Notes: generated by a model not told the origin, from the sequence alone. Shown: positions 18,347 to 31,224, counted from the stretch's first letter. The stretch is 46,111 bases of DNA from an uncultured beta proteobacterium (GCA_903875135.1 CAIQUZ010000011.1:1-46111), one strand, 5' to 3'. Translations and numbers: made by a program.

Positions 18347-20587
18347 TCATTCCAAGAGAGAGGTAAAAGAAGCATGACTTGTAAATTCAGGAATCGTCCA
18401 GTCTCCGTCTTCACTTACGACACCTGTGGGTGGAAACCTTGGTGAGTCTGGAACGCCATCGAGAGCTTTTGACATATAGTTAATCCAGATTGGTAAAGAT
18501 AAACCACCACCTGTTTCGTTACTACCTAAACTTTTGGGTCGATCAAAGCCCATCCATACAACGGCGCAGAGATTGGGGTGATAACCAGCAAACCAGGCAT
18601 CATGAGCGTCATTAGTGGTTCCCGTCTTACCAGCGATATCCGTACGACCAAGCCGAACTCTTGCAGATGCCGCAGTCCCAGAACGAGTGACCTCTTGCAT
18701 TAAGCTATCCATAACAAAGTCGGTTTTGGGATCCAGTACACGCTTAGATTCATCTCCCATGTTATTAGGCGCAGCTTCAAAAATAATTTTGCCCTTACCA
18801 TCAACAATCTTACTAATTAAATACGGCTGAACATCGTAACCCCCATTGGCAAAGATACTATAGGCAATCGCCATTTGTATGGGAGTAGTTGATCCAGCGC
18901 CAAGGGCTAAAGTTAAATAGGGGGGATTCTTTTCAGGCTCAAAGCCAAATCTCTGAATGTATTGTTGTACATACTGAGGTCCAATCGAACGCATAATTCG
19001 GACAGACACAAGATTCTTGGATCTCGCCAGAGCAGATCGAACCGTCATCAGACCATCGGTTCTACCATCATAGTTTTTCGGCTCCCAAGCCTTGCCTCCC
19101 GTTTCAGATCCACTAATGGACAACGGCGCATCATTGACAATGGTTCTTGGCATAATGCCTTTTTCTAAACCAGCCGCATAAATAAATGGCTTGAAGGATG
19201 ATCCTGGTTGTCGCTCCGCTTGCATGACATGATTAAACTGCGTGAGCTTAAAATCAAATCCACCCATCATTGCGTTGATTGCTCCCGTCTGAGGATCGAC
19301 GGAAACTAAAGCCCCTTGAACTTCTGGAATTTGAGTAATTTGCCAAATGCCACCAATTTGTGAAACGCGAATAATTGAGCCAGGCTTAATCTGAATCTTC
19401 GGCTGTGCATTACTAACCAATCCCTCACGACCCAGCCTTAAACCATCAGGCTTTATTAAGACCGTATCACCTGAGGAGAGAAATACTTTGACCTCTTGCA
19501 GGCTTGCGCTCAAAACAACACCCGACTGTATCTCATCACTTGAAGAGTGCTCAATCAAAGCCTCATCCAACGCTCTTTTCGCTTCTTTACTATCTAAAGA
19601 GCTTTTTGGCAATGCTACAAAGCCTTCTGGTCCACGATATCCATGCTTCATGTCGTAATCTAAAATACCTTTTCTTAAAGCGCTATAAGCGGCTTCTTGA
19701 TTCGGCTTTTTAATCGTTGTATAAACCCTTAAACCTTGAATATAGACATTTTCACCATACATCGAAACGAGTAAACTTCGTGCATATTCAGCAGCATAAT
19801 CAGCGTGCACATTGAACTCTCTCCCGAGACCTTTCACCACTAGCTCTTCTAACATCGCTGTAGCGTATTCTTCACTCGATATATATTTCAGATCGCGCAA
19901 TCGCTGCAAGATGTATTCTTGACGAATCTTTGCGCGGCGAAAATTGACTACCGGGTTGTAGGCAGAAGGAGCTTTAGGTAAGCCCGCTAACATGGCGGAC
20001 TCTGCGATGGATAAATCTTTCACATCCTTCGCAAAATAAATTCTTGCAGCGCTGGCAAATCCATAGGATCGCTGCCCAAGATATATTTGATTCATATACA
20101 ACTCTAAAATCTGATTCTTCGAAAGATTTTTTTCAATTTTTAATGCTAAAAGAATCTCATACAACTTACGATTCAGTGTTTTTTCATTGGTTAAAAAAAA
20201 GTTTCTAGCTACCTGCATCGTAATGGTCGAAGCACCCTGGGAATACTTGCCACTGAGATTCACTAGGGCTGCTCGCGCAATGCCCTGTAGATCGACCCCA
20301 GGATGTTCATAAAAGCGATCGTCCTCAATTGCGATGACGGCATTTTTTAGGCTTTTTGGAAAGTCCTGAATTGGCGTGACATTACGTCTCTCTTCTCCAT
20401 ACTCCCCCATCATTTCATTGTCTGCTGTAAAAATTCTGAGAGGGACTTTCGGTCGGTAATCCGTGATCACCTCTAAAGAGGGTAAGTTAGGCCTTGCCAA
20501 TATGACCGAATAGGAAATTAACATTGCCAAGCAGACAACACCGGCAATGCCTAACAACAGAAGATATAGAAAAAGCTTTTTTAGCAC
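18347..20587 (-). CDS. mrcA: Penicillin-binding protein 1A (bifunctional)
   Basis: Class A penicillin-binding protein that polymerises glycan strands and cross-links them in the periplasm. It has 746 residues: a short cytoplasmic start, a membrane helix (LFLYLLLLGIAGVVCLAMLI), the glycosyltransferase domain (AIEDDRFYEHPGVD, GASTITMQVARN, KILEMYMNQIYLG-like block), an insert domain and the transpeptidase domain. The catalytic serine is in GSSFKPF, with SKN in ARSKNLVS and KTGT in IAGKTGTTNDAHDAWF. The start is GTG 20587 with GAGGGGAG upstream. It is divergent from the secretin locus, a context conserved in proteobacteria. Confidence 0.96.
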   Translation of the reverse strand: MLKKLFLYLLLLGIAGVVCLAMLISYSVILARPNLPSLEVITDYRPKVPLRIFTADNEMMGEYGEERRNVTPIQDFPKSLKNAVIAIEDDRFYEHPGVDLQGIARAALVNLSGKYSQGASTITMQVARNFFLTNEKTLNRKLYEILLALKIEKNLSKNQILELYMNQIYLGQRSYGFASAARIYFAKDVKDLSIAESAMLAGLPKAPSAYNPVVNFRRAKIRQEYILQRLRDLKYISSEEYATAMLEELVVKGLGREFNVHADYAAEYARSLLVSMYGENVYIQGLRVYTTIKKPNQEAAYSALRKGILDYDMKHGYRGPEGFVALPKSSLDSKEAKRALDEALIEHSSSDEIQSGVVLSASLQEVKVFLSSGDTVLIKPDGLRLGREGLVSNAQPKIQIKPGSIIRVSQIGGIWQITQIPEVQGALVSVDPQTGAINAMMGGFDFKLTQFNHVMQAERQPGSSFKPFIYAAGLEKGIMPRTIVNDAPLSISGSETGGKAWEPKNYDGRTDGLMTVRSALARSKNLVSVRIMRSIGPQYVQQYIQRFGFEPEKNPPYLTLALGAGSTTPIQMAIAYSIFANGGYDVQPYLISKIVDGKGKIIFEAAPNNMGDESKRVLDPKTDFVMDSLMQEVTRSGTAASARVRLGRTDIAGKTGTTNDAHDAWFAGYHPNLCAVVWMGFDRPKSLGSNETGGGLSLPIWINYMSKALDGVPDSPRFPPTGVVSEDGDWTIPEFTSHASFTSLLE

Positions 20588-20673
20588 AAAGCTCCCCTCT
20601 TGAAGGAAAACCTTAGAGCGATCTGATAAGAAAGTTGAACCGCTTTTTGGCGAGTTGTATTACGCATTCTTTG

Positions 20674-20679
20674 ATTATA
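20674..20679 (-). promoter_or_regulatory. Candidate -10 box for mrcA in the divergent gap
   Basis: The 193-base gap between mrcA and the rightward 198-residue gene has a perfect minus-strand TATAAT at 20679-20674, about 90 bases before the mrcA GTG. No convincing -35 lies 16-18 bases upstream, so the call is tentative. Nothing else in the gap is recognisable to me, and no good rightward promoter stands out. Confidence 0.3.
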
Positions 20680-20780
20680 AGGAAGAGAATCGTATTTTAG
20701 ATAATTTCTTACAAGGAAATACGTAAACATACCACCCCTCCTACCTTTCTTGCCGAGCCACTTTCATGAACAATAGATGA

Positions 20781-21377
20781 ATGAACCCATTTACATTGCC
20801 CTCACAACATTCCATCGATCCTGACACAGGCGAAGTCATCAACTTGCCCTCACAACCAGATCATCTATCAAAACCAGTATTGAACCGTTATTTAGCAACC
20901 TATCGAGAACCTCGATTCGTTTTAAAGTTAGTCTTTATTGTAGCGAACGTATTGGCAATTTTATTGGTTTACCTTACTTTAAAAAGTGATATTCAACATA
21001 TGTATTCGCAGTTTGATAGTCTGTTCGAAGGCGTTGAAGAACGTGAGAAGCGGGTCTCTGAAATGGGGCAAACACTTCTGGACATGGAGGAAAAACTGCA
21101 ACATGTTTTAGCCGATGAAGAAGAGGAGGCCTTTGAAAATTTTTGGGGAGATGACGATATCGCCTCACATCTACAAAGTATGAAATATATCGGTCATTAT
21201 GAATCCAATCAACAAATTTTTGCTCATACAAAATCGATTCTTGGGAATCGCTTTTTATCAATGAATGAAAAAATTAATACCCATTGGCGCGTTAAGGCAA
21301 TCACCGCAGAACATATTGTTCTCATCGGTGCCGGAGATAAAACTTACACCATTAGCAAAATCGGGGTAGAGCCATGA
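20781..21377 (+). CDS. Single-pass membrane protein with PilP/GspC-like C-terminal domain
   Basis: Protein of 198 residues. Visible parts are a cytoplasmic N-terminus of about 45 residues, one membrane helix (about 46-67, LVFIVANVLAILLVYLTL), a charged predicted coiled coil (68-112), an acidic stretch, and a C-terminal beta-rich domain (about 134-195). The last part, MKYIGHYESNQQIFAHT and WRVKAITAEHIVLIG, follows the strand pattern of PilP and of the GspC homology region, which contact secretins. Its stop overlaps the secretin start as ATGA. No name can be assigned from sequence alone. I infer it links the inner membrane to the secretin, in place of PilN, PilO and PilP. A clear ribosome binding site is missing. 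Confidence 0.7.
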   Translation: MNPFTLPSQHSIDPDTGEVINLPSQPDHLSKPVLNRYLATYREPRFVLKLVFIVANVLAILLVYLTLKSDIQHMYSQFDSLFEGVEEREKRVSEMGQTLLDMEEKLQHVLADEEEEAFENFWGDDDIASHLQSMKYIGHYESNQQIFAHTKSILGNRFLSMNEKINTHWRVKAITAEHIVLIGAGDKTYTISKIGVEP

Positions 21378-22438
21378 AACTCATTTTGTTGTTACTACTA
21401 TTTGTTGTCAATATGGCGTTTTCTCATCAACAATTGCCGGATCATCAAGTCAGTTTTTCTTATGAGAATGTTGAGTTAAAAGATCTTTTTGAAGTATTGG
21501 CTCAAACGGGGGGCGTTCATTTCATTGGCTATAAGAGCCTAGAGGGTTCTACGGACTTTGTTGCTCAAAATGTTACTTGGGCTCAAGCCTTTGAAATGGT
21601 GCTTCGTAGTCAAGGACTTCATTTCATCCAAAACGGCAAAATGATTTGGATTGCACCCATCCATGTGATTAAAAATAGCCCTCAGGCACTTTGGGATAAG
21701 AAAGAACCTACAGAAATGAACCCACAACAAATTTTTATTGAAGCCAATATCGTTGAAGTAGATCATCGCTTCTCTCAACAACTTGGATTTAAATTAGGGC
21801 TACAAAACAATACGGCTAAAAATGCTTTAATAGATGGTGTTCGATCTCAGTTAAGCTCTGATTTAAAAGCGGGAACTTTAAATAAACTGTATCCCTCCAT
21901 GAGTAATGTCACGATGATTTCTAAACATGCGGCCCAAATCATTCAGGCAGAGCTAAACGCCATTGAATCCAAAGGCGTTGGAAAAATCGTTTCCAATCCT
22001 AAAATAGTTACCACCCATCGTGTCCCGGCATTGATTGAACAAGGTACGGAAATACCTTATGTTACTAGCTCTAGAGATGGCGCCAAAGTGCATTTCCGTA
22101 AAGCGAATTTACGACTAGAAGTCATCCCTGAAATACTTCCGGATCACATCTTGTTAGATATTGAAATATTTAAGGATTCCTTAGGCAAAATTTATAGTTC
22201 GGGACCATCAATTCATACGCGACATGTTCGCTCAAAAGTAATGGTAGAAGATGGCGGAGCAGTAATGATTGGTGGTATTTATATTGATTCTGATAAAGAA
22301 GAGGTCTTTAAAGTGCCTTTGCTCGGCGATATTCCTATTCTAGGTCGGCTTTTTCAACATAAAGAAACGATGAACGATAAAACAGAATTATTAATCTTTT
22401 TAACCCCAACCTTGATCGATGCGGCTGGTCAGAACTAA
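21374..22438 (+). CDS. Short secretin (PilQ/HofQ-like)
   Basis: Outer-membrane secretin of 354 residues, far shorter than PilQ (about 700) and shorter than HofQ (about 410). A signal peptide (1-17, LILLLLLFVVNMAFS) precedes an N0/STN domain (about 26-96, VSFSYENVELKDLFEVLAQT) and then the secretin core from about 118 (IFIEANIVEVDHRFSQQLGF) to the signature VPLLGDIPILGRLF near 313-326 and ELLIFLTPTLID. No AMIN domains and no N1 domain fit between N0 and the core. It may serve DNA uptake or a reduced type IV pilus. It sits before aroK-aroB, the normal pilQ location, and is probably translated with the preceding gene. Confidence 0.85.
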   Translation: MKLILLLLLFVVNMAFSHQQLPDHQVSFSYENVELKDLFEVLAQTGGVHFIGYKSLEGSTDFVAQNVTWAQAFEMVLRSQGLHFIQNGKMIWIAPIHVIKNSPQALWDKKEPTEMNPQQIFIEANIVEVDHRFSQQLGFKLGLQNNTAKNALIDGVRSQLSSDLKAGTLNKLYPSMSNVTMISKHAAQIIQAELNAIESKGVGKIVSNPKIVTTHRVPALIEQGTEIPYVTSSRDGAKVHFRKANLRLEVIPEILPDHILLDIEIFKDSLGKIYSSGPSIHTRHVRSKVMVEDGGAVMIGGIYIDSDKEEVFKVPLLGDIPILGRLFQHKETMNDKTELLIFLTPTLIDAAGQN

Positions 22439-22490
22439 ACAAAATACTCAGAAATATTGCATCACTCTCAACACTGCGTAAAATTGAGGA

Positions 22491-23030
22491 ATGAGTTCGA
22501 TTCCAAAAAATATCTTCTTGGTTGGTCTGATGGGCGCTGGGAAATCGACCGTCGGTCGAGTGCTTGCCAAACGGCTTGGTAAAACCTTTATTGATAGCGA
22601 CCACGAAATAGAAAAGCGCTGTGGCGTGAAGATTCCTACTATCTTTGAAATGGAAGGCGAAGAGGGCTTTCGAAAAAGAGAGTCTGTGGTCATTAAGGAC
22701 TTAAGTGCTTTTGAAAACATTGTCTTGGCGACTGGGGGTGGAAGCATCCTACTGCCCGAGAATCGCGAATATCTCCATAACAATGGATATGTCATCTATT
22801 TACGTGCCAACCCACATGAACTTTGGATCAGGACCAGAAATGATAAAGGTAGACCTTTATTGCAAACAGCAGATCCTCAGGGTAAATTTAAAGAGCTTTT
22901 TGAAATCCGGGATCCACTATATTCTTCTATCGCACACCATACGATTGAAACGGGTAAGCCCAATGTCAATCAATTAACCAACAAGCTGGTCATGCAACTG
23001 GAACTCAACGATGAAAAATCTACAAGTTAA
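22491..23030 (+). CDS. aroK: Shikimate kinase
   Basis: Cytoplasmic kinase that phosphorylates shikimate with ATP, step five of the chorismate pathway. It has 179 residues. The P-loop is [12 protein letters not shown] near residues 13-24. [11 protein letters not shown] carries the shikimate/Mg-binding Asp, ATGGGSIL is the shikimate-binding glycine-rich turn, and the lid Arg lies in [14 protein letters not shown] is directly against the ATG. The gene follows the secretin by 52 bases and overlaps aroB by 20 bases, giving the conserved secretin-aroK-aroB order. Confidence 0.96.
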   Translation: MSSIPKNIFLVGLMGAGKSTVGRVLAKRLGKTFIDSDHEIEKRCGVKIPTIFEMEGEEGFRKRESVVIKDLSAFENIVLATGGGSILLPENREYLHNNGYVIYLRANPHELWIRTRNDKGRPLLQTADPQGKFKELFEIRDPLYSSIAHHTIETGKPNVNQLTNKLVMQLELNDEKSTS

Positions 23031-24093
23031 TTTAGCTGATAGGTCCTACCCTATCTATATTGGAGAAAATCTTCTTCAAGACTCCAACTTGTTGGGTAAA
23101 CACGTAACAGGACACATCAGTTTTATCATTACCAATCCCACAATCGAGTCTTTGTATGCCCATCAAGTGGAATCCTCGCTCCTAAAAGCTGGACAAAAGG
23201 TGGTTCGCATCGTTTTACCCGAAGGGGAGGAGTTTAAAAACTGGGAAACCCTTCAACTCATTTTTGATGGTCTTCTCAACGCGGGCGCCGATCGTAAAAG
23301 TACAATTGTTGCTCTCGGTGGCGGCGTGATTGGTGATATGGCCGGCTTTGCTGCGGCATCTTTTATGCGGGGTATTTCTTTCATACAAATACCAACAACA
23401 CTTTTATCTCAAGTAGATTCTTCCGTTGGCGGAAAAACCGGTATCAATCACCCCATGGGTAAAAACATGATTGGCGCATTTCACCAACCAGTCGCCGTCA
23501 TCACCGATCTCCTCACCCTAAAAACCTTGCCTGCCAAAGAATTAGCCGCTGGGCTTGCTGAAGTCGTCAAACATGGTGCCATTGCAGATGCAGCGTTTTT
23601 CACCTGGATAGAAGCGCATATAAACGAACTCAATGCTTGTGAGATTCCGGCCATGGAGCATGCCGTTCTTCGGTCCTGCGAAATCAAATCTGCGGTTGTT
23701 GCTGCTGATGAAAAAGAAACAGGGATTCGCGCACATCTCAATTTTGGTCATACTTTTGGACACGCTATCGAAGCCGGAATGGGCTATGGCAATTGGCTGC
23801 ATGGAGAAGCCGTAGGTTGTGGCATGGTGATCGCGGCCAAACTTTCTGAACAGCTTGGTTATATCTCCACCAAAGATGCGACTCGTCTTACCCAGATCAT
23901 TCGCTCTTTACATCTACCAACAACCCCGCCACCATGGCCTGTGACAACGTATATGGACTTCATGTCACATGATAAAAAAGCTGAATTAGGTAATATCAAA
24001 TATATCGTTTTGAACTCTATTGGGCAAGCTAGTGTGCGACAAGTTCCTGATCAGGACATCATCGATGTATTGAGAAGCTTTGGCGCTACATGA
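23011..24093 (+). CDS. aroB: 3-dehydroquinate synthase
   Basis: NAD- and metal-dependent enzyme that cyclises DAHP to 3-dehydroquinate, step two of the chorismate pathway. It has 360 residues, the normal length. The NAD-binding [14 protein letters not shown], the substrate loop [16 protein letters not shown], metal-ligand Glu in [10 protein letters not shown] and metal-ligand His residues in [11 protein letters not shown] and WLHGEAV are visible. Its ATG lies inside aroK (20-base overlap) and its stop overlaps dgt as ATGA, so three consecutive genes are tightly coupled. Confidence 0.97.
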   Translation: MKNLQVNLADRSYPIYIGENLLQDSNLLGKHVTGHISFIITNPTIESLYAHQVESSLLKAGQKVVRIVLPEGEEFKNWETLQLIFDGLLNAGADRKSTIVALGGGVIGDMAGFAAASFMRGISFIQIPTTLLSQVDSSVGGKTGINHPMGKNMIGAFHQPVAVITDLLTLKTLPAKELAAGLAEVVKHGAIADAAFFTWIEAHINELNACEIPAMEHAVLRSCEIKSAVVAADEKETGIRAHLNFGHTFGHAIEAGMGYGNWLHGEAVGCGMVIAAKLSEQLGYISTKDATRLTQIIRSLHLPTTPPPWPVTTYMDFMSHDKKAELGNIKYIVLNSIGQASVRQVPDQDIIDVLRSFGAT

Positions 24094-25226
24094 ATCGTGA
24101 ACTCGCCGCCTACAGCGCTCACCCAGAGTCTTCATTAGGGCGGGTATACCCAGAGCCGCAAGAACCATCCAAATCAGGACGGAATCCTTTTCAACGAGAT
24201 CGTGATCGGATTTTGCACTGCGCAGCCTTTCGACGCTTGGAATATAAAACTCAGGTATTTTTGAATCATGAGGGTGATGACTTCAGAACCCGTTTAACCC
24301 ACAGTCTTGAAGTCGCCCAAATTGGTCGCGCCATTGCAAGGCGCTTACAACTGAACGAGGATCTTGTTGAAGCAATCGCCTTAGCCCATGACTTAGGCCA
24401 TACTCCCTTCGGTCATGCCGGACAAGACGCTCTCAATGACTGTATGAAAGATTTTGATGGTTTTGAACATAATCTTCAAAGCCTTTGGGTCGTGGACGAG
24501 TTAGAAGAACGTTACCCTACGTTTAATGGCCTCAATTTATCCTTTGAGACGCGAGAAGGCATTCTGAAACATATTTCTCGCAAAAATATTCAAATTCATC
24601 AATCTTGGCTAGGCCTGCTTGCCCAACGATTTGAGCAACAATTACAACCAAGTCTTGAAGCACAATTAGCAAATATTGCCGATGAAGTTGCCTATAGCAA
24701 TCATGATATTGATGATGGTTTAAGGTCAGGACTGCTAGAAATGGAGGCCTTGAACGCCTCTGAATTATGGAGCTCACGACGGCACGTCGTTTTACAAATG
24801 TATCCACATCTAGAGGGGCGCCGATTACGTCATGAAGTGATTCGGCATATGATTCATTTGCTCGTCGATGATCTTGTTAAGCATTCCCAAAAATTAATTG
24901 CTGAGTATGCCCCCCAATCCATCAGCGCTGTCAGAAACTCACCGCCATTAATTGCTTTTTCTGATCCTATCCGTCAACAAGTTTTAGAATTAAAAAGTTT
25001 TTTATTCCACAATTTATATCGCCATCCACGTGTCATCAATATGACTCAAGAGGCTGCCGCGCAAATTGAATTTTTATTTAGGTATTTTTTACAGCACCCT
25101 AGTGAAATACCTGCACATTTTCGTACTCAAGATCATCCAAACCCTCATCGACGCATCGCTCATTACATTGCTGGGATGACCGATCGATTTGCTCGCAGCG
25201 AGTTTATTCGCCTCCATCCAGCTTAA
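24090..25226 (+). CDS. dgt: dGTPase-like HD-domain triphosphohydrolase
   Basis: Deoxyguanosine-triphosphate triphosphohydrolase-like protein (type 2 dgt family), which splits dNTPs into nucleoside and triphosphate. It has 378 residues. The HD metal site is given by [15 protein letters not shown] and [16 protein letters not shown], with the distal metal Asp in [15 protein letters not shown]. The N-terminal block [20 protein letters not shown] is characteristic. The overlap with aroB matches the order aroK-aroB-dgt known in Burkholderiales. Its TAA shares two bases with the TAA of convergent cyaY. Substrate preference cannot be read from sequence. Confidence 0.92.
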   Translation: MNRELAAYSAHPESSLGRVYPEPQEPSKSGRNPFQRDRDRILHCAAFRRLEYKTQVFLNHEGDDFRTRLTHSLEVAQIGRAIARRLQLNEDLVEAIALAHDLGHTPFGHAGQDALNDCMKDFDGFEHNLQSLWVVDELEERYPTFNGLNLSFETREGILKHISRKNIQIHQSWLGLLAQRFEQQLQPSLEAQLANIADEVAYSNHDIDDGLRSGLLEMEALNASELWSSRRHVVLQMYPHLEGRRLRHEVIRHMIHLLVDDLVKHSQKLIAEYAPQSISAVRNSPPLIAFSDPIRQQVLELKSFLFHNLYRHPRVINMTQEAAAQIEFLFRYFLQHPSEIPAHFRTQDHPNPHRRIAHYIAGMTDRFARSEFIRLHPA

Positions 25227-25588
25227 GGGTTCAGTAGGAGATTAACTCCACCTTGATTGGATATATAGCGAGAGACCGCTTTATAAAACTCTTCGCCAGT
25301 TTTGGTATCGATCCACAATGGTTGACTTTTAGTTCCTGACCATTTGAAATGAAAACCGCCCTCTTTTGCCGCAACCCATAACTCATGAAGTGGTGTTTGT
25401 AAGTTAATGACAATCACTGTTTTATTGGGAAAGGCAATGTTTAACACGCTGGCTTGTCTTTCTAAATCGACATCAAAATCACTGGTTTCGAATAAATGCT
25501 CTAACTCCGCCTCAATGAAGTCAAGAGCTTGACCCGCTATGTTTTTAAATTCAGAGTCAGTAATCTTTTCTATTTCCAATGGCATCAT
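25223..25588 (-). CDS. cyaY: Frataxin-like iron-binding protein CyaY
   Basis: Small frataxin homologue of 121 residues that binds iron and modulates the IscS/IscU Fe-S assembly complex. The first helix (TDSEFKNIAGQALDFIEAEL) carries acidic residues of the iron-binding face, and the sheet strands follow with TVIVINLQTPLHELWVAA and the conserved FHFKW, plus WIDTKTGEEFY. Two consecutive ATG codons (25588 and 25585) could start it. It converges on dgt with overlapping stops and diverges from lptM, 53 bases apart, the usual cyaY-lptM-lysA neighbourhood. Confidence 0.95.
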   Translation of the reverse strand: MMPLEIEKITDSEFKNIAGQALDFIEAELEHLFETSDFDVDLERQASVLNIAFPNKTVIVINLQTPLHELWVAAKEGGFHFKWSGTKSQPLWIDTKTGEEFYKAVSRYISNQGGVNLLLNP

Positions 25589-25641
25589 GTTTCAATCTTT
25601 TTTGGGTTGGTAAATGCATTTGGCTTCATAATATAAGAATC

Positions 25642-25848
25642 ATGAAACGTTTTGCAAAATTCTATTTTAGTTTTGTTCTGGCTACGCTAGGGATTCTTTT
25701 ATTATCCCTTACTGGCTGTGGGGTTAGAGGTGGTTTGTATCTACCCCCAATCCCTCCCCCACCAACAAAACCATCACAACCAGAGCCGGTAGGGGTTCAA
25801 TACCCTACTCAGAGTCCGCCCTCCGATAACAACCTAACAAAGCCTTAA
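25642..25848 (+). CDS. lptM: LptM (YifL) small lipoprotein
   Basis: Lipoprotein of 68 residues. The signal peptide ends in LTGC with lipid-modified C26, and GCGVRGGLYLP matches the LptM N-terminal motif. In E. coli this motif helps the LptDE complex mature at the outer membrane. A proline-rich tail (LPPIPPPPTKPSQPEP) follows, presumably disordered. I chose ATG 25642 because an earlier in-frame start at 25579 would bury the signal peptide and overlap cyaY. It is followed by lysA after six bases; lptM-lysA is a conserved pair. Confidence 0.88.
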   Translation: MKRFAKFYFSFVLATLGILLLSLTGCGVRGGLYLPPIPPPPTKPSQPEPVGVQYPTQSPPSDNNLTKP

Positions 25849-25854
25849 ACATTG

Positions 25855-27150
25855 ATGAATCATCTTCCATATCTGCAGGGGTTCTCCGTCAAAAACAACG
25901 AATGGTTTGTGGAGGATGTTAGCTTGTCAAGTGTTGCAGAGCAATTTGGCACCCCTTGCTATGTTTATAGTCATCATGCTTTAACTCAGGCATTTATGGC
26001 GTATGAAGCAGCCTGTCTGCGGCCAGATGGTTCACGGCGGGCGCGCGTCCACTTTGCAATGAAGTCCAATAGTAATTTGGCGATTCTCGATGTATTTGCT
26101 AAGCTAGGAGCAGGCTTTGATCTAGTGAGCGGCGGTGAGCTAGAGCGGGTGATTGCGGCCGGTGCTAATCCACATCTTTGTGTTTTTTCTGGGGTCGGGA
26201 AATCCATTGCAGAAATTACACGGGCTCTTGAAGTAGGGGTCAAATGCTTCAATGTCGAATCAATCCCTGAACTCGACCGCATCAACTACGTCGCCCAACA
26301 TCTGAACCGCATTGCTCCAATTTCATTGCGTGTCAATCCAGACGTTGATGCCAAAACCCATCCCTATATTTCAACTGGATTAAAAGATAATAAATTTGGG
26401 GTCGCTTATGAGTCGGTGTTATCGACTTATGAAGCCGCTAAAACGATGACGCATTGCAAAATCATCGGTATCGACTGCCATATTGGCTCACAAATTTTAG
26501 ACATACAACCCTTCTTAGATGCCTTAGACCGCATTTTGCTTCTGATTGCTGAACTCTCTAAGCGCAGTATTCATATTGAACATTTAGATCTGGGTGGTGG
26601 ACTTGGTATTGATTATGAAGGTGAAGTCACTCCAGATATTACTGAATTTGCCAATACCTTACTGAATCATATAGAACACAAGGGCTTTGGATATCTAGAT
26701 GTTATTTTTGAACCCGGTCGATCTCTAGTCGGTAACGCCGGTGTATTAATGACGGCAGTTGAATACCTCAAACCAACATCTTCGAAGAACTTTTGTATTG
26801 TCGATGCGGCCATGAACGATCTGATGCGTCCCGCAATGTACGAAGCTTTTCATGCGATCGTTCCAGTAAAGAATAAACTGCTACCGACTCACAACTATGA
26901 TGTTGTGGGCCCTGTCTGCGAATCTGGGGACTGGCTTGGGAAAAATCGAGACTTAGCCATCGAGTCGGGCGACTTACTATTAATCCTCTCCGCTGGAGCC
27001 TATGGATCCGCGATGTCGTCCCATTACAATACACGGCCTAAAGTCCCTGAAGTAATGGTGAAAGGACATCAAACTTTTTTAATTCGTGAGCGCGAGACCC
27101 CTCAACACTTATTTGCTCTTGAGAGAAGACTTCCAGAGCATCTTGACTAA
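25855..27150 (+). CDS. lysA: Diaminopimelate decarboxylase
   Basis: PLP enzyme that decarboxylates meso-diaminopimelate to L-lysine, the last step of lysine synthesis. It has 431 residues from ATG 25855 (a TTG lies three bases earlier). The PLP lysine is in HFAMKSNSNLAIL, the phosphate-binding glycine loop in LDLGGGLGIDY, EPGRSLVGNAG binds PLP, and the partner-subunit Cys lies in GPVCESGDWLG. The C-terminal block GAYGSAMSSHYNTRP is typical. It forms a unit with lptM and ends at a strong inverted repeat. Confidence 0.97.
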   Translation: MNHLPYLQGFSVKNNEWFVEDVSLSSVAEQFGTPCYVYSHHALTQAFMAYEAACLRPDGSRRARVHFAMKSNSNLAILDVFAKLGAGFDLVSGGELERVIAAGANPHLCVFSGVGKSIAEITRALEVGVKCFNVESIPELDRINYVAQHLNRIAPISLRVNPDVDAKTHPYISTGLKDNKFGVAYESVLSTYEAAKTMTHCKIIGIDCHIGSQILDIQPFLDALDRILLLIAELSKRSIHIEHLDLGGGLGIDYEGEVTPDITEFANTLLNHIEHKGFGYLDVIFEPGRSLVGNAGVLMTAVEYLKPTSSKNFCIVDAAMNDLMRPAMYEAFHAIVPVKNKLLPTHNYDVVGPVCESGDWLGKNRDLAIESGDLLLILSAGAYGSAMSSHYNTRPKVPEVMVKGHQTFLIRERETPQHLFALERRLPEHLD

Positions 27151-27186
27151 AAAAATAGGGACCTAAAAAGGCCCCTATTTCAAGGA
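27151..27186. terminator. Bidirectional terminator between lysA and cytochrome c4
   Basis: AAATAGGG-A-CC (27153-27163) and GG-C-CCCTATTT (27170-27180) pair with one mismatch around a six-base loop. On the minus strand the stem is followed by a run of seven T, ideal for ending the leftward cytochrome transcript. On the plus strand it follows the lysA stop with a shorter T-run. Both genes end here, so it serves both. Confidence 0.85.
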
Positions 27187-27197
27187 TTCATATCTTA

Positions 27198-27875
27198 TTA
27201 ATTAATGCCGGCAATGTAATCTGCAACAGCCTGCATTTCTTTATCATTTAATTTAGCAGCAATCGTATTCATCTGAATATTTTTACGATCACCAACTCTA
27301 AAGTTCATTAGTTGTGTATTGGTATATTCTGCCCACTGCCCACCGATTCTGGGGTACTGGACTGGTATACCCGCTCCAGCAGGTCCATGACAGGCGGCAC
27401 AAGCAGGCACATTCTTTGCAGCAATACCTCCACGATAAATACTTTTGCCTAATTCAATTGAATCTTTATTGCGGGCAGTTCCGCCCTTATGCGTTTGTTT
27501 CTCTAAATAAGCGGCAATATTTTTCATGTCCGCATCAGACAGAAGCATGGACATACCCATCATGACGCCATTCGCGCGCTCACCGGATTTAAAATGAGTC
27601 AATTGGGTATAGATATACGTCGCATTTTGAGCAGATAATTTGGGCCAAGTACCTGAACCGCTGTTACCATTGGCGCCATGACAACTCACACATGCTGAGA
27701 TTCCTCTTGTAGCGTCACCATTGTTATATAAAGACTCTCCAGCCGCAAGATCTGGCTTCGTCGCTTTGGGTTGCCCCTCACTCGCAAATGATCCAGAAGC
27801 CATAACAATCAATGTCATTAGGCAGAAAGTTTGAATAGATGTTGAAATATTTTTTAGCATAATTGATGAGAGCAT
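27198..27875 (-). CDS. Diheme cytochrome c4
   Basis: Periplasmic electron carrier with two haem c groups, known in proteobacteria as a donor to terminal oxidases. It has 225 residues. The signal peptide (IQTFCLMTLIVMASGSFA) is followed by two c-type domains: CVSCH at residues 62-66 and CACH-type CAACH at 159-163, each with its distal Met region (MGMSMLL and IQMNTIA). The start could be ATG 27875 or 27860; neither has a clear ribosome binding site. It is divergent from engB by 68 bases; the pair cytochrome c4-engB is common in Betaproteobacteria. Confidence 0.93.
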   Translation of the reverse strand: MLSSIMLKNISTSIQTFCLMTLIVMASGSFASEGQPKATKPDLAAGESLYNNGDATRGISACVSCHGANGNSGSGTWPKLSAQNATYIYTQLTHFKSGERANGVMMGMSMLLSDADMKNIAAYLEKQTHKGGTARNKDSIELGKSIYRGGIAAKNVPACAACHGPAGAGIPVQYPRIGGQWAEYTNTQLMNFRVGDRKNIQMNTIAAKLNDKEMQAVADYIAGIN

Positions 27876-27943
27876 AATAGTGTTTAACAGTGTTTCTAAT
27901 TTTATAGATGTAATTTTACAATAGCTTCATTTTTCGAGCATTT

Positions 27944-31216
<3,273 letters not shown>

Positions 31217-31224
<8 letters not shown>

